Origin: Mageeibacillus sp. UBA1257
Lineage (GTDB): Bacteria; Bacillota; Clostridia; UBA1212; UBA1257
Assembly: GCA_002308775.1 (NCBI GenBank)
Contig: DBVT01000030.1
Coordinates: forward strand, 5,115-11,626
DNA: 6,512 bases
Direction: 5' to 3'
Below, one piece after another: positions 1 to 5,729 of this stretch. A program made the position numbers and the translations under genes. The notes beneath the pieces were generated by a model that saw only the letters and a program-made list of their open reading frames with translations, did not search any database and was not told where the DNA came from. Each line of letters starts with the position of its first letter. Within the stretch, counting starts at the first letter, position 1.

Positions 1-450
1 ATACTTAACACAGCGCCTCTGCAGCCGATAGACGAGAGCATTTTCGCCGACTGCGACTTTATAACGCCAAACGAAACAGAAGCCGAATTCTTCTCGGGCG
101 TCACTGTCACCGATATCGATTCGGCCAGAAAAGCGGCAGACGTTTTACTTAAAAAAGGCGCCAAGAACGTGATAATCACTCTCGGAAAGAAGGGCGTTTA
201 CGTCAAAACAGACGAACTGGATATGATCGTGCCGCCGTACAAGGTAAAAAGAGTTGACACGACAGGCGCGGGAGATGCGTTCAACGGAGGTTTTACTGTC
301 GGACTTGCGGAAGGAATGGACGTTCTCTCGGCGATAAAATTCGCGAACGCGCTCGCTTCGATCTCTGTTTCGAGGTTCGGAACGTCGCCTGCAATGCCTA
401 CGAGGGAAGAGATAGAGGATATGCTCGCACACGGCGAGATCGAAGAGTGA
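1..450 (+). CDS. rbsK: Ribokinase-like PfkB family sugar kinase, C-terminal part (5' end outside window)
   Basis: The reading frame is open from base 1 to the TGA at 448-450 and gives 149 residues, about half of a typical ribokinase of roughly 300 residues. Ribokinase phosphorylates D-ribose with ATP to ribose 5-phosphate in the cytoplasm. Ribokinase-type marks appear in the expected order: a TPNETEAE segment (bases 70-93), a VIITLGKKGVYV strand-turn (bases 169-204), and the PfkB signature DTTGAGDAFNGG (bases 256-291). In that signature the Asp encoded at 274-276 is the catalytic base and the GAGD stretch forms the anion hole. The C-terminal ANALASISVSRFGTSPAMPT stretch, followed by REEI, closely parallels E. 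coli RbsK. The kinase family is certain. Ribose as substrate is likely but not proven, because PfkB kinases also act on fructose-type, deoxy-ribose and modified sugars, and the sugar-binding N-terminal half is missing. The gene is followed by a 68-nt gap and then a dehydrogenase on the same strand, so it may be the end of a preceding transcription unit or the first visible gene of this operon. Confidence 0.85.
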   Translation: MLNTAPLQPIDESIFADCDFITPNETEAEFFSGVTVTDIDSARKAADVLLKKGAKNVIITLGKKGVYVKTDELDMIVPPYKVKRVDTTGAGDAFNGGFTVGLAEGMDVLSAIKFANALASISVSRFGTSPAMPTREEIEDMLAHGEIEE

Positions 451-505
451 CCGGCTCTACGAAACAAAGCAAGCAATCATAAAATACGACATAGAGGAAT
501 AAAAA

Positions 506-509
506 GGAG
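506..509 (+). promoter_or_regulatory. Ribosome binding site deciding the dehydrogenase start
   Basis: An AAAAAGGAGT stretch at 501-510 holds the GGAG core. It lies 9 nt before ATG 519, which is optimal. It is only 3 nt before the in-frame TTG at 513 and 15 nt before the next ATG at 525, so ATG 519 is the best start. Confidence 0.75.
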
Positions 510-518
510 TAATTGGTT

Positions 519-1574
519 ATGAAAATGAAAGCCTTGACTGTGACGGGACCCTGGAAGATCGATTACGGTCCGGTCGAGATGCGACCGCTCGAAGATGACG
601 AAGTTTTGATAAAAGTCATGTACACGGGCGTCTGCGCGACTGACATTGCGATTTTTACCGGAGACTGCAGCTTCGTGCGCTCGGGAGAGATCACTTATCC
701 TTGCAGGATAGGACACGAGTTCGCGGGTATAGTAGCGAAAACAGGCCCGAAAGTGACAAAATTCAAAGTCGGTGACAGAGTGATCACCGATAACGGTGTA
801 AAATGCGGCAAATGCGATGCGTGCCTGCGTGGTGACTACGCAAACTGCAAGAACGACAGATCGGTCGGCACGATAAACTGCTGGCCGGGTGCGTTCGCCG
901 AATATATGTACATGCCCGAGAGACACACATATCATTTGTCAGACAATATTGATTTCAAGCAGGCAGCTTTGATCGAACCCATTTCGATGGCGGTGGGAGC
1001 AATGAGATCGTATGAAGTTACAAGCGACAGCGTCGTGGCAGTTATCGGAACAGGTCCGATAGGGATCGGAACGGCCGCGCTCGCGAAAAAGAGAGGCGCA
1101 AAGAAGGTCATAATCGTCGGAAGAACTCCCTGGAAACTCGATGTCGGAAAGCAGTGCGGAGCTGATTTTGCCGTCTGCACAAAAGACGGAGATCCCGTAG
1201 AACAGGTCAGAGCCCTGACAGGCGGACTGGGAGTCGATTATACAGTTGAGACTTCCGGAGGACTTGATACGCCCATGCAGGCTATTCAAATGACCAAGAA
1301 AAAGGGAACCGTGGCGCTTGTGGCATTTTACGAGCATCCGATACCGAATTTCGAAATCGACGCGTGGACAGCGAGATCCACAAGAGTAATCGGAGTTATG
1401 GGAGAACCGGGAAACATGCAGATGTCAGAGCATGAATTCGCGACGGGACTGAACCTCGAGCCGATCATCACTCAGATCGTTGATTTTGACGACGCCCCTG
1501 ACTTCTTCCAACATTCACAGGAAACGAAAAAGCAGAGAATAAAAGCGCTCGTGAGGATAGGCGCCGACAAATAA
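519..1574 (+). CDS. Zinc-dependent medium-chain alcohol/polyol dehydrogenase
   Basis: This is a 351-residue member of the medium-chain dehydrogenase (MDR) superfamily, of normal length. Such enzymes oxidise a secondary alcohol or polyol with NAD(P)+ in the cytoplasm. The N-terminal GroES-like domain carries the catalytic zinc ligands Cys39 (in GVCATD), the His66-Glu67 pair (GHEFAG) and Glu153 (LIEP). Cys96, Cys99, Cys102 and Cys110 (in CGKCDACLRGDYANC) form the complete structural zinc lobe. The Rossmann fold begins with GTGPIG at 177-182. The end of the second beta strand reads VGRT (200-203), so the acidic residue typical of NAD-dependent members is replaced by Gly-Arg; this is an inferred hint of NADP preference. 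The closest families by eye are sorbitol/L-iditol, L-threonine and 2,3-butanediol dehydrogenases, and the substrate is not decided. A GGAG at 506-509 fixes ATG 519. Only 16 nt separate its stop from the next start, so it is co-transcribed with the regulator and probably supplies a carbonyl product to the pathway. Confidence 0.9.
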   Translation: MKMKALTVTGPWKIDYGPVEMRPLEDDEVLIKVMYTGVCATDIAIFTGDCSFVRSGEITYPCRIGHEFAGIVAKTGPKVTKFKVGDRVITDNGVKCGKCDACLRGDYANCKNDRSVGTINCWPGAFAEYMYMPERHTYHLSDNIDFKQAALIEPISMAVGAMRSYEVTSDSVVAVIGTGPIGIGTAALAKKRGAKKVIIVGRTPWKLDVGKQCGADFAVCTKDGDPVEQVRALTGGLGVDYTVETSGGLDTPMQAIQMTKKKGTVALVAFYEHPIPNFEIDAWTARSTRVIGVMGEPGNMQMSEHEFATGLNLEPIITQIVDFDDAPDFFQHSQETKKQRIKALVRIGADK

Positions 1575-1590
1575 GGAGACTGGTGATAAA

Positions 1591-2280
1591 ATGAAAAATG
1601 CTGGCAGGCAGCATAAAAAAGCAAAAAACACGACCGAAAGACTGATCGAGTACATCAAGGAAAACGGTTATAAGGACGGCGACAGAATACTGTCCGAAAG
1701 AAAGCTTGCCGAAGAAATGGGAGTGTCCAGAACAACTGTCAGAGAGGCTCTTAAAAACCTCAGCTCGATAGGATATATCGAATCGGTACACGGATACGGA
1801 ACATTCGTAAGACAGGTCAATTTCGAAACATTCATAGATCCGCTGTCGGCAAAGCTGGACAGGAACCTGAAACTGATGCGCGAGGTGCTGGAGGTCAGAA
1901 GACTTCTCGAGTGCGAAACGGTCAAAATGGCTGCCCGGAAGTTAGACGACGAAGGCAAGCGTGAGATCGAACTCGCCATGAAGAGGATGGAAGCTGAAGT
2001 CGAAAGAGGGGAGACGGGCGTTATAGGTGACGGAGAGTTCCACGAGGCTATCGCCAAGGCTTCGGGAAATGAAGCGATGGCGGCTATAGGGGAGCTCTGC
2101 AGGGACATTTTAAACGCGACGAGAACGGCTACGCTGAAGGACAGGACGAAAGCTTTGGAAGCTTTGGAGGACCACAAAATGATCGCGGACGCGATATTTG
2201 CGGGGGATCCCGAGAAAGCTGAGGAAGCCATGAAGGCACACATTAACAAGGCAAAAACCAAATTAGGAGATCAGGAATAA
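1591..2280 (+). CDS. GntR family transcriptional regulator, FadR/FCD subfamily
   Basis: This is a 229-residue DNA-binding regulator of normal FadR-subfamily length. An N-terminal winged helix-turn-helix spans about residues 14-74 and includes the LSERKLAEEMGVSRTTVREA block and the wing GYGTFV. An all-helical FCD effector domain follows from about residue 93 to 220. The residues expected to hold a metal ion in FCD proteins are present: Asp147 and His151 (D-x3-H), His195 and His217. The ligand is therefore likely a carboxylate or sugar acid bound through the metal, as in the LldR/GntR/UxuR type; this is a family-based inference. GGAG at 1575-1578, right after the dehydrogenase stop, serves its ATG with a spacing of 12 nt. 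It lies inside the operon on the same strand, so autoregulation together with the catabolic genes is plausible. No convincing inverted-repeat operator is visible in any intergenic gap, so the controlled promoter is probably upstream of the window. Confidence 0.93.
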   Translation: MKNAGRQHKKAKNTTERLIEYIKENGYKDGDRILSERKLAEEMGVSRTTVREALKNLSSIGYIESVHGYGTFVRQVNFETFIDPLSAKLDRNLKLMREVLEVRRLLECETVKMAARKLDDEGKREIELAMKRMEAEVERGETGVIGDGEFHEAIAKASGNEAMAAIGELCRDILNATRTATLKDRTKALEALEDHKMIADAIFAGDPEKAEEAMKAHINKAKTKLGDQE

Positions 2281-2310
2281 AGATAATTCTAAGAAAGAAG
2301 GAAAAGGAAA

Positions 2311-3666
2311 ATGGAAACAATTAAGGAACTCGTTGAAAAGGCACGCGCTGCCCAGAAGGAATTTGAAGGATTCGCGACACAGGAACTCGTCGACAAAATC
2401 GCTACGGAATTCGCCAAAGCGATATACGATAACGCCGAACCGTTCGCAAAAATGGCTGTCGAAGAGTCGAGAATGGGCAGATATGAAGATAAAGTCAAGA
2501 AAAACAGAGGAAAAGCAAAAATAATCGCGAACAGCCTCAAAGGAAAGATCTCGGTAGGCGTCATCTCCAGAAACGAAGAGACGGGGATCACGGAAGTCGC
2601 GAGACCTATGGGCGTAATAGCGGCCATAACCCCTTGTACGAACCCGATAGTCACGCCTATGTGCAACGCCATGTTCGCCATAAAGGGAAGGAACGCGATA
2701 ATAATCGCGCCTCATCCGAGATCAAAAAAATGCACGAGAGTCATAGTCGATATGTTCCATGAAATACTTAGAAAGAACGGAGCTCCCGAGGATCTGATCC
2801 AGTTCGTCGAAGAGCCCTCGACAGATCTTTCCGCGGAACTTATGGCATCTTGTGACGCAGTCGTCGCGACGGGCGGCATGGCAATGGTAAAAGCCGCTTA
2901 TTCATCGGGCAAACCCGCTTACGGCGTAGGCGCCGGAAACGTCCAGTGCATCATAGACAGAGACGTAGATTTTGACGAAGTCGTTCCCAAGATCATCGAA
3001 GGAAGGGCGTTCGACAACGGAATCATCTGCTCCGGCGAACAGACGATAATAGTCCATGAGGACGATTACGACAAAGTGATCAAAACGTTCGAAAAGAACG
3101 GTGCTTACTATATCGAAGACAAAGACACAGTCGCAAAACTGAGAAATACGCTTTTTGTCAACGGCGCGATGAACAAGTTCTGCGTAGGTCAGGATGCTCT
3201 CAAGATCGCCGAGATGGCAGGCATTGAAGTACCCGCCGGAACGAAAGTCATTCTCGTAAAACCCGAAACGTGCGGCAAGGGCGACCTCTTCTCGGAAGAG
3301 AAAATGTGCCCCGTCATTTCGACATACAAATGGAAGACATGGGACGAAGCCCTCGCGATCGCCCAGGCAAACCTCGACGTAAAAGGCAGAGGCCACTCCA
3401 CATCTATCCATTCAAACAACAAAGAGCACATCGAGGAAGCAGCGAACAAACTCACGGTTTGCCGCGTACTCGTCAACCAGGTATGCTCCACATCGAACGG
3501 CGGAAGCTTCTTCAACGGACTCACTCCTACGACGACTCTCGGCTGCGGTTCATGGGGCAACAACTCGATCTCGGAAAACTTCAGCTACAAGCATCTGATC
3601 AATATCACAAGGATAGGCTACCCGATCAAAAACGCAAAGGTTCCTACAGACGAAGAGGTGTTTTAA
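2311..3666 (+). CDS. CoA-acylating aldehyde dehydrogenase (acetaldehyde / succinate-semialdehyde dehydrogenase type)
   Basis: This 451-residue enzyme belongs to the acylating branch of the aldehyde dehydrogenase superfamily: aldehyde + CoA + NAD(P)+ to acyl-CoA + NAD(P)H. It matches the family of the AdhE N-terminal half, EutE-type acetaldehyde dehydrogenase and clostridial CoA-dependent succinate-semialdehyde dehydrogenase. Landmarks are PMGVIAAITPCTNP near residues 99-112, the PHPRSKK segment, ATGG at 186-189, GKPAYGVGAGN at 200-210, and the catalytic Cys240 in FDNGIICSGEQ (234-244). LGCGSWG at 410-416 is also present, followed by SENFSYKHLINI. There is no C-terminal iron alcohol dehydrogenase, so it is not a bifunctional AdhE. 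AAGGA at 2298-2302 gives 8-nt spacing to the ATG. Its stop codon abuts the start of the ligase beta subunit, which ties acyl-CoA production to acyl-CoA use. The aldehyde cannot be named from sequence: acetaldehyde, succinate semialdehyde and sulfoacetaldehyde are all handled by relatives. The family call is firm and the substrate is open. Confidence 0.93.
   Translation: METIKELVEKARAAQKEFEGFATQELVDKIATEFAKAIYDNAEPFAKMAVEESRMGRYEDKVKKNRGKAKIIANSLKGKISVGVISRNEETGITEVARPMGVIAAITPCTNPIVTPMCNAMFAIKGRNAIIIAPHPRSKKCTRVIVDMFHEILRKNGAPEDLIQFVEEPSTDLSAELMASCDAVVATGGMAMVKAAYSSGKPAYGVGAGNVQCIIDRDVDFDEVVPKIIEGRAFDNGIICSGEQTIIVHEDDYDKVIKTFEKNGAYYIEDKDTVAKLRNTLFVNGAMNKFCVGQDALKIAEMAGIEVPAGTKVILVKPETCGKGDLFSEEKMCPVISTYKWKTWDEALAIAQANLDVKGRGHSTSIHSNNKEHIEEAANKLTVCRVLVNQVCSTSNGGSFFNGLTPTTTLGCGSWGNNSISENFSYKHLINITRIGYPIKNAKVPTDEEVF
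3654..3659 (+). promoter_or_regulatory. Ribosome binding site inside the aldehyde dehydrogenase end, serving a TTG start
   Basis: AGAGGT lies within the last codons of the preceding gene and sits 7 nt before TTG 3667. That TTG directly follows the TAA at 3664-3666. This supports TTG 3667 as the start, with translation of the two genes coupled. Confidence 0.6.
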
Positions 3667-4812
3667 TTGGATCTTGCCGAATACAAAGCCAAGGAATTAT
3701 TCGCCCAGGGCGGTCTGACTGTTAAAAAATTCGTCTGCGGCGATTCAGTCGAAGAACTGCTGGAGAACATGAAAACGGGAGGCGTAAGCTATCCCGTCGT
3801 ACTCAAGGCGCAGGTTTTAACAGGCGGAAGAGGAAAAGCGGGCGGCATAAAAATCGTTGAAAACGAGGCGGAACTGCTCGAAAAAGCGCCAAAGATCTTC
3901 GGAATGGACATAAAAGGGCACATAGTGCACAAACTGATGGCCATCGAAGCTGCGGATATAAAAAGGGAATTTTACCTTTCTGTAATACTCGACAGGAAGG
4001 AAAAAAGCCCCACGATAATCTTCTCGCCGGCAGGCGGAATAGACATAGAGACGACGGCGAAGGAACATCCGGAACTCATATTCAAGATCCCTGTGCATCC
4101 TTTCGTGGGCGTGAACGATTATACGGCCAACTACCTCGCGGACAAGGGCGGAATGACGGGAGACGTCAAGAAACAGTTCGCTGCGCTGCTCAAAAAGATA
4201 TACGCGCTTTTCATCTCAAACGACCTGACTCTCTGCGAGATCAACCCTCTCGCGATCTGCGAAAACGACGAACTTATCGCGATAGACGGGAAAATAACAG
4301 TGGACGATTCAGCCGTAAAACGTCACCCCGATCTGCAGGCTTATTCAGAAGCTCAGCCGATGCATCCTCTCACAAGGGAAGCGAGAGATTTTAACTTCCT
4401 TTATATCCCTTGCGACGACACAGGCAATATCGCTGTAATGTCGAACGGATCGGGAATGCTCATGAGCTGCATAGACCTCATCACGAAGGCCGGAATGAAG
4501 GTTTGCTCCGTTCTTGACCTGGGCGGCGGCGCTACAGCTGAGAGGATAGCCGAAGCGGTTAGAATAATGCTCAGCGTGCCTCAGTCAAAAGCGCTCTTCA
4601 TCAATATTTTCGGCGGCATAACGCGCTGCGATGAAGTCGCGGGCGGCATCAAACTCGCGATCGAAAAAGGACACGCGACAAGACCCGTTATTATCAGATT
4701 CGAAGGCACGAACAAATCTGCGGGACTCGAGATACTTTCGGGACTCGAAGGTGTCACATACGTCGACGGACTTCGCGAAGGCGTTGTCGAACTTTCGAAA
4801 CTGGATCTGTGA
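3667..4812 (+). CDS. sucC: ADP/GDP-forming acyl-CoA ligase beta subunit (succinyl-CoA synthetase beta-like)
   Basis: This is a 381-residue protein, close to the usual 385-400 of SucC. With the alpha subunit it interconverts acyl-CoA + NDP + Pi and acid + CoA + NTP. The N-terminal MDLAEYKAKELF aligns with the canonical SucC start and supports the TTG codon; the next Met is residue 35. The ATP-grasp domain shows Lys47 and GGRGKAGG at 53-60. Asn193 in CEINPL and Asp207 in AIDGK are the expected magnesium ligands. The C-terminal ligase domain has LDLGGGAT (Leu-Asp-Leu followed by the glycine turn) and NIFGGITRCD at 313-322, the loop that approaches the phosphohistidine and acyl substrate; E. coli SucC has Val at the position of Thr319. 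It begins immediately after the aldehyde dehydrogenase stop and is followed by its alpha partner 17 nt downstream. In this setting it more likely drains an acyl-CoA to yield ATP or GTP than serves the citric acid cycle. The fold and reaction class are firm, but succinate as substrate is uncertain. Confidence 0.9.
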   Translation: MDLAEYKAKELFAQGGLTVKKFVCGDSVEELLENMKTGGVSYPVVLKAQVLTGGRGKAGGIKIVENEAELLEKAPKIFGMDIKGHIVHKLMAIEAADIKREFYLSVILDRKEKSPTIIFSPAGGIDIETTAKEHPELIFKIPVHPFVGVNDYTANYLADKGGMTGDVKKQFAALLKKIYALFISNDLTLCEINPLAICENDELIAIDGKITVDDSAVKRHPDLQAYSEAQPMHPLTREARDFNFLYIPCDDTGNIAVMSNGSGMLMSCIDLITKAGMKVCSVLDLGGGATAERIAEAVRIMLSVPQSKALFINIFGGITRCDEVAGGIKLAIEKGHATRPVIIRFEGTNKSAGLEILSGLEGVTYVDGLREGVVELSKLDL

Positions 4813-4815
4813 GGG

Positions 4816-4820
4816 GGAGG
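4816..4820 (+). promoter_or_regulatory. Ribosome binding site deciding the ligase alpha start
   Basis: A strong GGGGGAGG run (4813-4820) sits just after the beta subunit stop. Its GGAGG core is 9 nt before ATG 4830. This favours ATG 4830 over an in-frame GTG at 4809 that overlaps the beta stop and precedes the site. Confidence 0.8.
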
Positions 4821-4829
4821 CGAATTCAG

Positions 4830-5702
4830 ATGAGCATTTTAATAGATGAAAATACAAAACTTATCGTTCAGGGTATAACCGGTCGCGAAGGCACCTTCCA
4901 CACGCAGCAGATGCTCGAATACGGCACGAAGATCGTAGCGGGTGTAACGCCGGGAAAGGGCGGCCAGGAGGTCTTCGGAATACCCGTTTACAACACCGTG
5001 AGAGAGGCAGTTGAGGAGACGGGAGCGAACGCTTCAGTCGTATTTGTACCTGCTATGCACACAAAATCGAGCGCTCTTGAAGCTATCGAAGCAGGCATTC
5101 CGCTCGTTATGACAATAGCCGAGCACGTTCCCGTACAGGACATGATGACGGTTTATCACACCGCCAGATTAAAAGGCTGCAGAGTCATCGGACCCAACTC
5201 CTTCGGCGTGATCTCACCCGGAAAATCGAAAGCAGGATTCATGGCTCACAGGATCTTCAAAGAGGGCAACGTGGGACTTATGTCCAGATCTGCGACTAAC
5301 TGCTACGAAACCGTATTCATGCTCACAAACAACGGTATCGGACAGTCCACATGCGTGGGAATAGGCGGAGATATGATTGCCGGATCTGCGTTCGTTGATA
5401 TTTTACCTTTGTTTCAGGCTGATCCTCAGACGAAGGTGATAGTCATGATCGGAGAGATCGGAGGAAACGAAGAGGAACTTGCCGCAGAGTACATAAAAAA
5501 GTGCGTCACGAAGCCTGTTGTAGCTCTTATAGCAGGTAAAAATGCCCCGAAAGGACGGTCAATGGGTCACGCCGGAGCAATCGTTTCAGCTGACGGCACG
5601 GGCAGCGCGGAGTCGAAGATCAAGGCTCTGTCTGAAGCAGGAGTGCACATCGCCGATTCTACGGCTGATATAGTGGACATCATACGCGGATTACTGAAAT
5701 AA
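4830..5702 (+). CDS. sucD: ADP/GDP-forming acyl-CoA ligase alpha subunit (succinyl-CoA synthetase alpha-like)
   Basis: This 290-residue protein matches SucD in length and order. The CoA-binding Rossmann domain starts MSILIDENTK and has GITGREGTFH at 15-24 and GVTPGKGG at 38-45. The ligase domain carries the phosphorylated His247 in MGHAGA (245-250) and Glu209 in MIGEIGG, which supports His phosphorylation. CVGIGGD at 175-181 is intact, so the catalytic machinery is complete. Several loops differ from canonical SucD: GPNSFGVISPG at 121-131 (usual GPNCPGVITPG), SRSATNCYE at 152-160 (usual SRSGTLTYE), and PAMHTKSS at 74-81 in place of the usual proline/phenylalanine loop. These lie in the CoA/acyl region, so the acyl group may not be succinyl; this is an inference. 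The start at ATG 4830 is supported by GGAGG at 4816-4820 and by the alignment with E. coli SucD residue 1. It pairs with the adjacent beta subunit and, with the upstream acylating dehydrogenase, forms an aldehyde-to-acid route that conserves energy. Confidence 0.9.
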   Translation: MSILIDENTKLIVQGITGREGTFHTQQMLEYGTKIVAGVTPGKGGQEVFGIPVYNTVREAVEETGANASVVFVPAMHTKSSALEAIEAGIPLVMTIAEHVPVQDMMTVYHTARLKGCRVIGPNSFGVISPGKSKAGFMAHRIFKEGNVGLMSRSATNCYETVFMLTNNGIGQSTCVGIGGDMIAGSAFVDILPLFQADPQTKVIVMIGEIGGNEEELAAEYIKKCVTKPVVALIAGKNAPKGRSMGHAGAIVSADGTGSAESKIKALSEAGVHIADSTADIVDIIRGLLK

Positions 5703-5703
5703 A

Positions 5704-5728
5704 GAGAATCGTAATTAAGGAGAATCGT
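5704..5728 (+). repeat. 9-bp direct repeat GAGAATCGT in the leader of the E1 alpha gene
   Basis: GAGAATCGT occurs at 5704-5712 and again at 5720-5728, with a period of 16 bp, inside the 27-nt gap between the ligase alpha stop and the E1 alpha ATG. The second copy contains the end of the AAGGAG Shine-Dalgarno sequence (5717-5722). The first copy lacks the AAG before it. It may be a chance or duplication remnant. Confidence 0.5.
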
Positions 5729-5729
5729 T

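Noticed and set aside
451..518. Possible promoter or terminator in the 68-nt gap after the kinase
   Set aside because: There is an AT-rich CATAAAAT (478-485) but no matching -35 element and no GC-rich hairpin with a T-run, so neither can be supported.
477..935. Minus-strand open frame opposite the zinc dehydrogenase
   Set aside because: It is antisense to the GroES-like domain with its full zinc motifs. The product is not protein-like and no Shine-Dalgarno sequence was noted.
2151..2168. Repeated AGCTTTGGA within the regulator
   Set aside because: It encodes a helical Lys-Ala-Leu-Glu-Ala-Leu-Glu stretch of the FCD domain and is adequately explained as coding sequence.
1668..2261. 197-codon open frame on the minus strand opposite the GntR gene
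   Set aside because: It lies wholly antisense to a clear winged-helix/FCD gene, has a serine-rich low-information composition and no recognisable domain. It is a by-product of codon bias.
3270..3725. Plus-strand 151-codon frame overlapping the dehydrogenase and ligase beta
   Set aside because: It is an out-of-frame shadow rich in Arg/Gln/Gly that crosses the junction of two well-supported genes.
4809..4829. Upstream GTG start for ligase alpha
   Set aside because: It would place the strong GGAGG inside the coding region and add a 7-residue extension not found in SucD proteins. ATG 4830 matches the family N-terminus.
3667..5702. Ordinary citric-acid-cycle succinyl-CoA synthetase
   Set aside because: This is not excluded, but no other cycle gene is present. 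Linkage to an acylating aldehyde dehydrogenase and the altered alpha loops make a specialised catabolic ligase more likely.
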